Assembly: GCF_021044935.1 (NCBI RefSeq)
Contig: NZ_JAJNMP010000002.1
Location: forward strand, 310,001-374,000
Length of the DNA: 64,000 nucleotides
DNA from: Agromyces cavernae
Lineage (GTDB): Bacteria > Actinomycetota > Actinomycetes > Actinomycetales > Microbacteriaceae
Direction: 5' to 3'
The notes under the pieces are model-generated. The model was not told the DNA's origin. It made no database searches and worked only from the letters and a program-made list of their open reading frames with translations. The translations under genes were made by a program, and so were the position numbers. Positions 18,661-27,145 of this stretch are shown here, piece by piece (the first letter of the stretch is position 1; each line of letters begins with the position of its first letter).

Positions 18661-19416
18661 GTGGCATCCGCGTACTTCGAACCGCGCGCGCCGCGCGTAC
18701 TCGCGCATCGCGGACTCGCCCTCGACGCTCCCGAGAACACGCTCCTGGCGTTCGCGCGGGCGGTCGCGGTCGGAGCGCGATACCTCGAGACCGACGTGCA
18801 CGCGAGCCACGACGGCGTCGCGGTCGTCTCGCACGATCCATCGCTCGACCGGGTCGCCGGTCGTGACGTCGCGGTCGGCCAGCTCACGATGGCCGAACTA
18901 CGGCGGATCGACCTCGGACATGCGCAGGGATTCGCCTCGCTCGAGGAGGCGCTCGACGCATTCCCCGAGTCGCGCTTCAACATCGACCTCAAGGAGGACG
19001 CGGCCGTCGGGCCGACGGTCGATGCGATCACCCGCACGCGCGCGGCGAGCCGGGTGCTCCTGACGAGCTTCTCCGACCGCCGGCGACGCCGTGCTGCGGC
19101 GCAGCTGCCCGACGTCGTCACCTCGGTCGGCGGCGCGGGAGTGCTGCGGTTCCGGCTCGCCGCGTGGCTCGGGTCGAGGTCGGCGGCGATCCGGGCGCTT
19201 CGCGGAGCACGCGCGCTGCAGGTGCCCGAGCGTGCCGGCCTCGTGCGGCTGGTCTCCCCGCGATTCATCGAGACCGCGCATCGAGTCGGCGTCGAGGTGC
19301 ACGTGTGGACCGTGAACGAGCCGGCCGACATGACCAGGCTGCTCGACCTCGGCGTCGACGGCCTCGTGACCGACCGGGTCGACCTCGCGCTGCCGCTCAT
19401 CTCCGCTCGAAGCTGA
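18661..19416 (+). CDS. ugpQ: Glycerophosphodiester phosphodiesterase
   Basis: A 251-residue GDPD barrel. Catalytic residues are visible: H16-R17 (AHRG), E43 and D45 (LETDVH), H58 (SHDP). It would hydrolyse deacylated phospholipids to glycerol-3-phosphate plus alcohol. No signal peptide is seen, so action is cytoplasmic or membrane-proximal. The GTG start is 9 bases downstream of the SPFH gene, so it belongs to the same operon; the ribosome site is weak, which suggests translational coupling. The symbol follows family usage. Confidence 0.88.
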   Translation: MASAYFEPRAPRVLAHRGLALDAPENTLLAFARAVAVGARYLETDVHASHDGVAVVSHDPSLDRVAGRDVAVGQLTMAELRRIDLGHAQGFASLEEALDAFPESRFNIDLKEDAAVGPTVDAITRTRAASRVLLTSFSDRRRRRAAAQLPDVVTSVGGAGVLRFRLAAWLGSRSAAIRALRGARALQVPERAGLVRLVSPRFIETAHRVGVEVHVWTVNEPADMTRLLDLGVDGLVTDRVDLALPLISARS

Positions 19417-19442
19417 GAATTCCCCGGTAAACATCAGGCTGC

Positions 19443-19469
19443 GGAAAGGGAACGCCCAGCTTGATCGTT
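19443..19469 (+). promoter_or_regulatory. Candidate stress-sigma (SigR/SigE-like) promoter for rbpA
   Basis: GGAAA at 19443-19447 and GTT at 19467-19469 are 19 bases apart. The ECF-type SigR consensus is GGAAT-N18/19-GTT, so one base differs. rbpA belongs to the SigR regulon in Streptomyces coelicolor, which makes this placement meaningful. Confidence 0.45.
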
Positions 19470-19489
19470 GACACTGAGAGACGATCAAG
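19460..19489 (+). promoter_or_regulatory. Inverted repeat in the rbpA leader
   Basis: CTTGATCGT (19460-19468) pairs with ACGATCAAG (19481-19489) across a 12-base loop. It lies between the candidate promoter and the GAGGAG ribosome site, so it could be an operator or an mRNA hairpin. Confidence 0.5.
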
Positions 19490-19503
19490 AAGAGGAGTAC
19501 GCC

Positions 19504-19869
19504 ATGGCGGACCGGAGCCTTCGGGGCATGCGAATCGGCGCGCAGAGCCTGCAGAGCGAAGACGGCGTGGTGTTCGCCGACCGTGCGGACTACACGTACC
19601 GATGTGAGACGTGCGGCCGCGAGACGGTGATGACCTTCTCGACCGAGGCCGAACTCCCCGAGACCTGGGAGTGCCGTCACTGCGGCGCTTCCGCCGTGCT
19701 GCTCGTCGACTCCAAGCCCGTCGACATCGATCGGTCCGGCGAGAAGATCGCACGCACCCACTGGGACATGCTGCTCGAGCGTCGCACCCGTGCCGAGCTC
19801 GAAGAACTGCTCGAAGAGCGCCTCACCTACCTGCGCGCCCGTCGCGGCCAGCAGAAGATCGGCGCCTAG
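19504..19869 (+). CDS. rbpA: RNA polymerase-binding protein RbpA
   Basis: RbpA binds RNA polymerase and the principal sigma factor and stabilises the open complex; it is specific to Actinobacteria. The 121-residue product shows the usual start (MADRSLRGMRIGAQS), the zinc-site cysteines C34, C37, C57 and C60, and the C-terminal basic linker and helical sigma-interaction domain (THWDMLLERRTRAELEELL). GAGGAG lies 9 bases upstream of the ATG. The gene is convergent with lnt, 2 bases apart. Confidence 0.97.
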   Translation: MADRSLRGMRIGAQSLQSEDGVVFADRADYTYRCETCGRETVMTFSTEAELPETWECRHCGASAVLLVDSKPVDIDRSGEKIARTHWDMLLERRTRAELEELLEERLTYLRARRGQQKIGA

Positions 19870-19871
19870 CC

Positions 19872-21467
19872 TCAGCGCTGCGACGGCGCCGAACCCTCAT
19901 CGCGCCCCGAGCCCTCGGCGACATCGTCGCCGACGTCACGTCGTGCCTTCTGGCGCGCGATGACTCCCGCCGCGACGAGCGCCACGAGCGACCCGACGAC
20001 GACGACGAGCGGCACGGTCCCTCCGAGCACGACCGACGGCGTCAGCCCGGTGCGCAGCTCGAGGTCGGTCACCATCGCGCCGGGCTCATCGACCGGCAGC
20101 GAGTCGATCGTGCGACCCGCCGCGTCGATCACCTGACTCGCGCCGACCGTCGAGATGTTCACCACTGAGCGACCAGTCTCGATCGCCCGCAGCCGCGCGA
20201 TCGCGAGCTGCTGCTGGTTCTCGTCTGTGCCGCGGAAGTCGGCGTTGTTCGTCTGGAACATGTAGAGCTCGGCACCGTCGCGCGCGCCCTCCCAGACGAG
20301 CTCGTCGTAGATCACGTCGAAGCAGATCGCGAGCCCCGTGATCGCAGGTCCGAGATCGAAGACCGGCGGGTTCGTGCCGGGCGAATACCCGCGCTGAATC
20401 AGGCCCGTGAGCTCGGGCACGATCGATTCGTAGAACCACCGGTCGGGGATGTACTCGCCGAACGGCACCGGGTTGCGCTTGTCGTACGTGTCGACGGCGC
20501 CCTCGCCGTCGAGCCACAGCATCGACGTGTTGAAGAACTCGTCTTCGCCGTCGGTCGTGACCGTGTTCAGCACGACGGGCGCGTCGAGCTGTCGGCTGAG
20601 CGAGTCGAAGGTCCGTGCGACTTCAGGGCTTCGCGTGGGGTCGAGGTCGGAGCCGCCCTCGGGCCAGAGCAGCACGTCGATGCCGGGCTCGTCGAGGATC
20701 GGCTGGGTCGCGGCCAGCTGCGCTGCGAGCACATCGCCCGGTTCCCGCACGTCGAAATAGCCCGATGGCCCGTTGCCCTGCACGCTCGCCACGCGAAGCT
20801 CACCCGTCGACGTCGTCGACCAGGCCGGGACGACCGCGGCGACGAGGGCGAGCGACACAACCGGGATCACGGTGCGCACGTCGCGCCAACCGCTCACTCG
20901 AACCCACTCGATGACGCCCGCGACGATCGCGACCATGATGAACCCGAGCCCGGTCGACCCGACCCACGACACGACCTCGGCGAACGGACTCTCGGACTGG
21001 CTGAGCGCGGCCCTGCCCCACGGGAATCCGCCGTACGGGATCGACCCAGTGGCGGCCTCGCGCACGATCCAGAGGCCGGCGACGAGCAGCGGCAGCCCGA
21101 GGAGGCGGATCCACCGCGACGACGTGGCCCGAGGTACCCACCGGTAGGCGAGGGCGATCAGCACGGCGCCACCGGCGACGAACGCCGACTCGAGAATCGA
21201 GAGTGCAAGCCACGGGATGGGCCCGAGGTACAGCGCGGTCCATGAAACCTGCTGCAGGTAGAACGCGAGGCCGAAGGCGAACCCCACGAGCGCCGCCGCC
21301 CATGCGCTGCGGCCGATCAGGCTGAGCAGTGCGAGTGCGATGCCGGCGAATGCGAGCGGCCAGATGCTCGCGCCGGGAAAGCCGAGGTCGTAGAGGAGCC
21401 CGCCGACGATCGCGACCACGACCGCGGCCCACAGCGGCATCAGCGGACGCGGATCGTTCTCGGGCAC
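19872..21467 (-). CDS. lnt: Apolipoprotein N-acyltransferase
   Basis: Lnt transfers a third acyl chain onto lipoproteins at the membrane. The 531-residue protein has about seven hydrophobic segments in its first 210 residues and a C-terminal nitrilase-like domain with the catalytic triad E270 (WPEGG), K330 and C382 (CFDVIYDE). A last membrane helix lies near 495-515. The GTG start is 6 bases after a TAGGCT -10 box, which suggests a leaderless message independent of helY. Two lipoproteins encoded in this window (FKBP and Gmad2) are potential substrates. Confidence 0.95.
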   Translation of the reverse strand: MPENDPRPLMPLWAAVVVAIVGGLLYDLGFPGASIWPLAFAGIALALLSLIGRSAWAAALVGFAFGLAFYLQQVSWTALYLGPIPWLALSILESAFVAGGAVLIALAYRWVPRATSSRWIRLLGLPLLVAGLWIVREAATGSIPYGGFPWGRAALSQSESPFAEVVSWVGSTGLGFIMVAIVAGVIEWVRVSGWRDVRTVIPVVSLALVAAVVPAWSTTSTGELRVASVQGNGPSGYFDVREPGDVLAAQLAATQPILDEPGIDVLLWPEGGSDLDPTRSPEVARTFDSLSRQLDAPVVLNTVTTDGEDEFFNTSMLWLDGEGAVDTYDKRNPVPFGEYIPDRWFYESIVPELTGLIQRGYSPGTNPPVFDLGPAITGLAICFDVIYDELVWEGARDGAELYMFQTNNADFRGTDENQQQLAIARLRAIETGRSVVNISTVGASQVIDAAGRTIDSLPVDEPGAMVTDLELRTGLTPSVVLGGTVPLVVVVGSLVALVAAGVIARQKARRDVGDDVAEGSGRDEGSAPSQR

Positions 21468-21473
21468 CAGATC

Positions 21474-21479
21474 AGCCTA
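21474..21479 (-). promoter_or_regulatory. -10 box (TAGGCT) for leaderless lnt
   Basis: TAGGCT on the minus strand ends 6 bases before the lnt GTG, which places the transcription start at or next to the start codon. Confidence 0.55.
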
Positions 21480-21528
21480 AGCGACCGCGCCGCCAGTCGC
21501 CGCGCGCGGGGGCTCAGCCGATGCCGCG

Positions 21529-23961
21529 TCAGGCGACCGTGCCGTAGGCGACGACGCCGCGGCGCACGTCGTCGATCGCCGCCCGTGCGGTGGCACCCAG
21601 CTCGGCGTCGGCCACGATCGAGATCTGGTCGAGCAGGTCGACCACCTGCTTGGTGAGACGCACGAAGTCACCTGCCGCGAGGTCGGTGTCGTCAAGCACC
21701 GAGCCGAGGCCGGCGCCTCGCGCCCACGCGTGCATCGCCGACGAGAGCGCCGGCGACGGCTGATCGCTGCCCGGCAGCCGGTGGTCGCGTTCGAGGTCGT
21801 CGAGCACGCTCCACGTGTCGAGCGTGCGATCGAACGCCTCGCGGAACCCGCCACGCGGCAGCCGGTAGTCGATTCCCCGATCGTCCCGGCGCGGTTCGTA
21901 GACGAGCGCGGCAGCCATCGCCGCGATGCCGGCGGTGTCGAGCCCGTTCCAGAGCCCGCGCCTCAGGCACTCGGCCACGAGCAGGTCGCGCTCACCGTAG
22001 ATGCGCTTCAGGATGCGCCCGGCCGACGTCGACACGAGTGAGCCCTTCGCGTCGCGCTCGAGGTAGCCGAGGGTCTCGAGCACCTCGCCGACCCGGTCGA
22101 ACCGCTTCGCGACCTGCCCGGTGCGGGTGTGGATCTGGCGTGAGAGCTGGTCGTGCTCCTGCTTCAGGCGCCACCAGCGCTCGGCCCACCGTGCGTGCTG
22201 CTCGCGTTCGGCACAGCCGTGGCACGGATGCGCTCGCATCGCCTTGCGAGCTCCCGCGAGCTCGCGCTGCATGCGCTCTCGTTGCGCGTGCGTCGCGTTG
22301 CCCTTGGACGACTGGCGCTCGATGGCCGAGATGCTGCGTCGCAGGGCCGCGTACTCCGCGAAGTCGCCCAGGTGGCACGTCATCGCCTGCTCGTACCCGG
22401 CCATCGACTCCTCCTGCTTGCGCAGGGTCCGCGCGAGGTCGACCACCGCACGGTCCGCCTGGAACTGCGCGAACGACAGTTCGAGGATCTGACGGGTGCG
22501 GTCGCGCCCGAACTGATCGATGAGGTTGACGGCCATGTTGTACGTCGGACGGAAACTCGAATTCAGCGGGTAGCTGCGTCGCGAGGCGAGCGCGGCGACC
22601 GATTCGGGGTCGAGACCGTCGACCCACTGGATCACCGAGTGCCCCTCGACGTCGATTCCCCGGCGGCCTGCGCGACCGGTGAGCTGGGTGTACTCCCCCG
22701 GCGTGATCGGCACGCGAGCCTCGCCGTTGAACTTCTCGAGCTTCTCGAGCACGACCGAGCGGGCAGGCATGTTCACCCCGAGCGCGAGCGTCTCGGTCGC
22801 GAACACGACCTTGAGCAGCTTCAGCTGGAAGAGCTCTTCGACGATCTCCTTGAAGGCCGGCAGCATGCCTGCGTGGTGCGCGGCGACCCCGCGCTCGAGC
22901 CCTTCGCGCCACTCCCAGTAGCCGAGCACCGCGAGATCCTCGTCACGGAGCATCCGTGCGCGCTCGTCGACGATGGCGCGGATCTCGGTGCGTTCGTTCG
23001 ATTCGGTGAGCCGGATACCGGAACGCAGCACTTGGCGCACGGCTTGGTCGCACCCCGCACGGGAGAAGATGAACACGATCGCCGGCAGCAGGTTCTTGCC
23101 CTGCAGGAGTGCGACCACCTCGGGGCGATCGAGCCGCCCCTGCGCCTGCCCGCCCTGGTGGAATCGGCCTCGGTCGCCACCGCGCCGACCTCTGCTCGAT
23201 CGGCTCGAGATCGAGCGCCCGCCGACGCGGGCGAGCTGCTTGAGCTCGGGGTTCACCCGGTTGGTCGCCGCTTGGCCCGATGAGTCGAACAGGTCGAGCA
23301 GCTTCGCCTTGACCAGCACATGCTGCTCGAGCGGCACGGGCCGCTCTTCGGAGACGATCACGTCGGTGTCGCCGCGCACCGCCTGCAGCCAGTCCCCGAA
23401 CTCCTCGGCATTCGAGACGGTCGCGCTGAGCGAGACGAGCCGCACCTGCTCGGGGAGGTGGATGATCACCTCCTCCCACACCGCACCGCGGAACCGGTCG
23501 GCGAGGTAGTGCACCTCGTCCATGACCACGTACGCGAGCCGGTCGAGCAACGGTGAGTCGGCGTAGAGCATGTTGCGCAGCACCTCGGTCGTCATCACGA
23601 CGATGCGGGCACCCGAGTTGATGTTCGTGTCGCCCGTGAGCAGGCCGACCGACTCAGCACCCCAGACGTCGGCGAACTCCTGGTACTTCTGATTGGAGAG
23701 CGCCTTGATCGGGGTCGTGTAGAACACCTTGGCGCCCGGCTCCTGCATGGCGAGGAACACGGCGAACTCGGCGACGACCGTCTTGCCCGCACCCGTCGGC
23801 GCCGCGACGAGCACGCTGCGGCCCTCATCGAGGGACGCGCACGATGCCGACTGGAACGCGTCGAGGTCGAACTTCAGCCCGGCGGCGAATTCGGCGAGCC
23901 GAGGCTGCCTGCGCTGCTGTCGGGAACGGGCATAGCGCTCGGCCGGGGAGAGGCTCATCAC
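21529..23961 (-). CDS. helY: Ski2-like DExH-box helicase (HelY type)
   Basis: An 810-residue superfamily-2 helicase. Walker A APTGAGKT is at 54-61, DEVH at 148-151, and the later RecA-like motifs include LTGRAGRRGID. A basic Gly/Arg-rich insertion (about residues 245-275) separates the RecA domains, and the C-terminal half resembles Mtr4/Ski2 accessory domains, as in mycobacterial HelY. It probably unwinds RNA. The GTG at 23961 lies 6 bases after TAGGCT, so I read it as a leaderless start; an ATG directly follows. It sits downstream of tatA-tatC, a conserved actinobacterial order. Confidence 0.9.
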   Translation of the reverse strand: MMSLSPAERYARSRQQRRQPRLAEFAAGLKFDLDAFQSASCASLDEGRSVLVAAPTGAGKTVVAEFAVFLAMQEPGAKVFYTTPIKALSNQKYQEFADVWGAESVGLLTGDTNINSGARIVVMTTEVLRNMLYADSPLLDRLAYVVMDEVHYLADRFRGAVWEEVIIHLPEQVRLVSLSATVSNAEEFGDWLQAVRGDTDVIVSEERPVPLEQHVLVKAKLLDLFDSSGQAATNRVNPELKQLARVGGRSISSRSSRGRRGGDRGRFHQGGQAQGRLDRPEVVALLQGKNLLPAIVFIFSRAGCDQAVRQVLRSGIRLTESNERTEIRAIVDERARMLRDEDLAVLGYWEWREGLERGVAAHHAGMLPAFKEIVEELFQLKLLKVVFATETLALGVNMPARSVVLEKLEKFNGEARVPITPGEYTQLTGRAGRRGIDVEGHSVIQWVDGLDPESVAALASRRSYPLNSSFRPTYNMAVNLIDQFGRDRTRQILELSFAQFQADRAVVDLARTLRKQEESMAGYEQAMTCHLGDFAEYAALRRSISAIERQSSKGNATHAQRERMQRELAGARKAMRAHPCHGCAEREQHARWAERWWRLKQEHDQLSRQIHTRTGQVAKRFDRVGEVLETLGYLERDAKGSLVSTSAGRILKRIYGERDLLVAECLRRGLWNGLDTAGIAAMAAALVYEPRRDDRGIDYRLPRGGFREAFDRTLDTWSVLDDLERDHRLPGSDQPSPALSSAMHAWARGAGLGSVLDDTDLAAGDFVRLTKQVVDLLDQISIVADAELGATARAAIDDVRRGVVAYGTVA

Positions 23962-23967
23962 CCCTTC

Positions 23968-23973
23968 AGCCTA
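23968..23973 (-). promoter_or_regulatory. -10 box (TAGGCT) for leaderless helY, overlapping the tatC stop
   Basis: TAGGCT ends 6 bases before the GTG at 23961. The box overlaps the stop codon of tatC, so helY can be expressed separately from the tat genes. Confidence 0.5.
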
Positions 23974-24765
23974 GACAGGGGCGCCGAACTCCTCGCGATT
24001 GCGCCGTTCGACGCGTTTGTCGTGCAGGCTTGCGATGAACCAGGCGGCGAAGTACAGCGCGATCATGGGGATCGCGAGCATGAACATCGAGATGACGTCG
24101 GCCGAGGGGGTCGCGATCGCCGTGAACAGGACGATCACGAGGATCGCGATCCGCCACGACTTGATGATCGCCGCCGCACTGATGACGCCGGCGAAGTTCA
24201 GCAGCACGATGAACACCGGCACGACGAACGCGATGCCGATGGCGACCACGAGCTTCAGCACGAAGTCGATGTACTCCTTCGCCGTGAGCAGCGTCTCACC
24301 GCCTTCGGGCACGAAGCTCGTCATGAGCTTCACGATGTTCGGCAGCACGAACCAGCCGGCCGCACACCCCGCGAAGAAGAGCGGGATGGCCGACGCGAAG
24401 AACGCGAAGGTGAACTTGCGCTCGCGAGAGCTCAGTCCCGGCACGAGGAACGCGAAGATCTGGTACAGCCACACGGGCGCCGAGATCACGATTCCGATCG
24501 TGAACGAGATCTGGAGCATCAGGTCGAACGAACTCGTGATCGTCTGGAAGATGATCGCCGTGTCGTCGCCCCGCGCCTCGGCGACGCGCTGCACCGGGTC
24601 TTGGAGCGCGTCCCACACGAAGAGGTCGGTGAGCACCCAGCCCGCGACCATGCCCAGAACGATCGCGATCGCAGAGATGAAGAGCCGCTTGCGCAACTCG
24701 ATCAGATGTGCGCCGAGCGACATCCGCTTCTCGCGGTTCTTTCCGCGATCCTTCACCGCGGTCAT
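23971..24765 (-). CDS. tatC: Sec-independent protein translocase TatC
   Basis: A 264-residue TatC with six hydrophobic segments and the family-typical N-terminus (MSLGAHLIELRKRL, the twin-arginine signal recognition region) and FTPSADVISM-like sixth loop (IATPSADVIS). TatC is the receptor for folded proteins with twin-arginine signals in the cytoplasmic membrane. tatA is directly upstream, 5 bases away. No tatB is seen, as is common in this group where TatA serves both roles or tatB lies elsewhere. Confidence 0.96.
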   Translation of the reverse strand: MTAVKDRGKNREKRMSLGAHLIELRKRLFISAIAIVLGMVAGWVLTDLFVWDALQDPVQRVAEARGDDTAIIFQTITSSFDLMLQISFTIGIVISAPVWLYQIFAFLVPGLSSRERKFTFAFFASAIPLFFAGCAAGWFVLPNIVKLMTSFVPEGGETLLTAKEYIDFVLKLVVAIGIAFVVPVFIVLLNFAGVISAAAIIKSWRIAILVIVLFTAIATPSADVISMFMLAIPMIALYFAAWFIASLHDKRVERRNREEFGAPV

Positions 24766-24770
24766 CGGAG

Positions 24771-24989
24771 TCAGGCGGTCTTGCTGGAGCCGGGCTCTTC
24801 GGGCTTCGCCGCGGCGTCTGTCGACGCGGCGTCGCCGTCGGCCTTGTCGTCGGGCCGAACCTCGCTCTTCAGGATCTTCATCGACTGCCCGAGGCTACGG
24901 GCGAGCGCCGGGAGCTTGGGTGCGCCGAAGAGCAGCAGGATGACCACGAGAATGATCAGCGCGTGCCAACCGGTGAAGCCTTGCCACAT
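24771..24989 (-). CDS. tatA: Twin-arginine translocase subunit TatA
   Basis: A 72-residue TatA: a single membrane helix (residues 9-24, WHALIILVVILLLFG), the FGAPKLPALARSLG hinge/amphipathic helix, and a charged, Ala/Asp-rich tail ending SSKTA. TatA forms the transport pore with TatC. The gene lies between pafC (38 bases upstream) and tatC (5 bases downstream). Confidence 0.96.
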   Translation of the reverse strand: MWQGFTGWHALIILVVILLLFGAPKLPALARSLGQSMKILKSEVRPDDKADGDAASTDAAAKPEEPGSSKTA

Positions 24990-25027
24990 AGGAATTCGTC
25001 CGTTTCTCGGTGGATGGTGACGACAGT

Positions 25028-26077
25028 CTACCTGTCGCCGGGGTCGGTGGGTTCATGATCGCGAACGGATGACCCGGCGTCAGCGTACCCTGCAAGTCCC
25101 GCTTCGGCCCAGCCGGCGACCGCGGCGCGCGCCTCGGGGGGCGCGACGACCGTGACGAGGCCCGGAAGTCCGGCGACGAGACGCTTCAGGCCGTGAACGT
25201 GGGCGAGGCGCAGGGTGACCCGCAGGTGCCCGTCGACCTCGGTCACCGTCGAGTCCGCGAGGTAGTCGGCCAGCAGCGGCAGCGCGGCGGGCGCGACGTC
25301 GACCACGACGTCGAGGTCGGAGTCGGAGCCCTGGAAGAGCGTCTCGGGCACGACGCGGTCGGGGTGCTCGTCGATCGGCACCTCCGAGACGACGAGTGCG
25401 CTCATGCGGTCGACGCGGAAGTTGCGGACGTCTTCGCGGGTGTGGCAGTACGCCTGCAGGTACCAGTCGGCGTCTTGGGAGAGCACCCGCAGCGGGTCGA
25501 CGCGACGGCGGCCGGCGATGCCGAGGGCGTTGCGGTAGTCGAACTCCAGCTGGCGGCCGCCGGCGACGGCCTCGCGGATGCGTGCGAGCGACGCGTCGGC
25601 CTCGGTCTCGGCGACGCCGATGCGTGTCGGGGTCGCCGACGCCCCTGCCGTGAGCTTGGCCATGAGCGACGCCAGCGAGGCGCTGTTCGCGTTCTCGGGC
25701 AGGGCCGTGAGGTACTTGAGTCCCGCGATGAGCGCCGCTGCCTCGCGTGCCGAGAGCCGCGGTGCGTCGTCGATCGCGACGTGGTGCACGATCACGATGA
25801 CGTCGTCGTCTTCGAACGAGTCCCAATCGATGTCGAACAGGTCGTTCGGCTGGTACGTGCCCGTGGCGCCGGGCAGGCCGGATGTCGCGATCAGCTTCAC
25901 GGCGTCGCGGATCGCCTCGTCGGAGACGCCGAAGTGGGCGGCCGCCTCGTCGACGTCGACGACCTGGCGCTCGAGCAGGTACGGAACGAGCGCGAGGAGG
26001 AAGACGAGCTTGTCGGGCGCCTTCTGTGCGCGCGGCGCCTTCGGCGGCCGCTGACCTCCGCGCCGGTTGGCGTTCAT
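25028..26077 (-). CDS. pafC: WYL-domain transcriptional regulator PafC
   Basis: A 349-residue HTH-WYL protein: N-terminal winged helix (about residues 20-80), WYL ligand-binding domain (about 165-240, DADWYLQAYCHTREDVRNFRV) and C-terminal WCX extension. With PafB it forms the PafBC activator of the mycobacterial LexA/RecA-independent DNA-damage response, believed to respond to single-stranded DNA. Its ATG overlaps the pafB stop (ATGA), so the pair is made together. Confidence 0.92.
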   Translation of the reverse strand: MNANRRGGQRPPKAPRAQKAPDKLVFLLALVPYLLERQVVDVDEAAAHFGVSDEAIRDAVKLIATSGLPGATGTYQPNDLFDIDWDSFEDDDVIVIVHHVAIDDAPRLSAREAAALIAGLKYLTALPENANSASLASLMAKLTAGASATPTRIGVAETEADASLARIREAVAGGRQLEFDYRNALGIAGRRRVDPLRVLSQDADWYLQAYCHTREDVRNFRVDRMSALVVSEVPIDEHPDRVVPETLFQGSDSDLDVVVDVAPAALPLLADYLADSTVTEVDGHLRVTLRLAHVHGLKRLVAGLPGLVTVVAPPEARAAVAGWAEAGLAGYADAGSSVRDHEPTDPGDR

Positions 26078-27138
26078 CGGCTGACCTCGGGCTCGCGATG
26101 GGCGTCGGCGACAGCACGCAGGCGCTCGCGCACGGCTACGCGCAGCGTCTCGGGCGAGAGCACGCGCACCTCGGGGCCGTAGGCAGCCAGTTCGTCGGCG
26201 AACACCGCGGCGTCGGTGTAGTGCAATCGGATCACCCCGGCGTCTTCGTCGCGTTCCACCGCCCGCTTGCCGAGGCGCACCTCGGCATCGCTGCCGGCGG
26301 TCACGGCGAGATCGGCGGCATTGCGCATGCGCAACTCGGCGAGATCGGCGATCACGCGATCCTGAATGCCCGCGGGCGGCGCATCGAACGTCGAGCCCGC
26401 GATCGGGGTGACTGCGCCGACGATGCGGGACAGCAGGAACGTGCGCGGTTCATCGACGGCGAGGTCGTGGGCATGCAGGTGCCAGCGGCCCTCGTGCATC
26501 ACGACCGCGAGCGGATTCACCCGACGTTCGCGCGGTGCCCGTTCGCCGGGCTTGAAGTAGTCGAATCGCACGGATTGGCGTCGGTCGAGGGCCTGGCGGA
26601 GCGGCTCGAATGCGGCATCGCGCACCCGAAGGCGCGGCGCATAGCCGATGACCGGCTCGCGCGGCTCGATGCCGAGCGCCCGCAGCTTGGTGAGGGCTCG
26701 CTGCGAGTCTTCGGAGAGCGACGCCTCACGCCACACCTCGGCGGCGAGGCCGAGCAGCGTGAGTTCGTCGGGCGTGAACCGAACCTCGTCGGGCAGGTCG
26801 TACTGCCCCTTGGGGATTCGATAGCGCAACGACTGGTTGTCGCCGGGCCTATCGGGCGACTCGACGGTCTCGAGCGGAATGCCGAGTTCGCGGATCTGGT
26901 CTTTGTCGCGCTCGAACTGGCGATCGAGATTGACGTTCGCGCCCGACCGATCGAAACGCTCGGCGTAGCCGCGCACGGTCGAGAGGATCTCGGACTTCAA
27001 CAGCCCCGCCTCGGTCGCGAGCAACGCGAGCACGAGGCTGAACAGCCGGTCTTCGGCCGGGATCGACGGCTCGCTCCTGCGTTCTGGTCCGGGCACAGGA
27101 GCGATCATACTGGGCCGCGGAGCACCCTCGGCCGGCAT
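26074..27138 (-). CDS. pafB: WYL-domain transcriptional regulator PafB
   Basis: A 354-residue paralogue of PafC: winged helix at about residues 30-95 (LFSLVLALLATEAGLLKSEI), WYL domain near 200-275 (GRWHLHAHDLAVDEPRTFLLSRI) and a WCX tail. The ATG at 27138 was taken; an in-frame ATG at 27108 would remove ten residues and neither has a good ribosome site. The gene begins 7 bases after the FKBP gene and overlaps pafC by 4 bases. The order pafB-pafC-tatA-tatC-helY is conserved in Actinobacteria. Confidence 0.9.
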   Translation of the reverse strand: MPAEGAPRPSMIAPVPGPERRSEPSIPAEDRLFSLVLALLATEAGLLKSEILSTVRGYAERFDRSGANVNLDRQFERDKDQIRELGIPLETVESPDRPGDNQSLRYRIPKGQYDLPDEVRFTPDELTLLGLAAEVWREASLSEDSQRALTKLRALGIEPREPVIGYAPRLRVRDAAFEPLRQALDRRQSVRFDYFKPGERAPRERRVNPLAVVMHEGRWHLHAHDLAVDEPRTFLLSRIVGAVTPIAGSTFDAPPAGIQDRVIADLAELRMRNAADLAVTAGSDAEVRLGKRAVERDEDAGVIRLHYTDAAVFADELAAYGPEVRVLSPETLRVAVRERLRAVADAHREPEVSR

Positions 27139-27145
27139 CGCGGGA

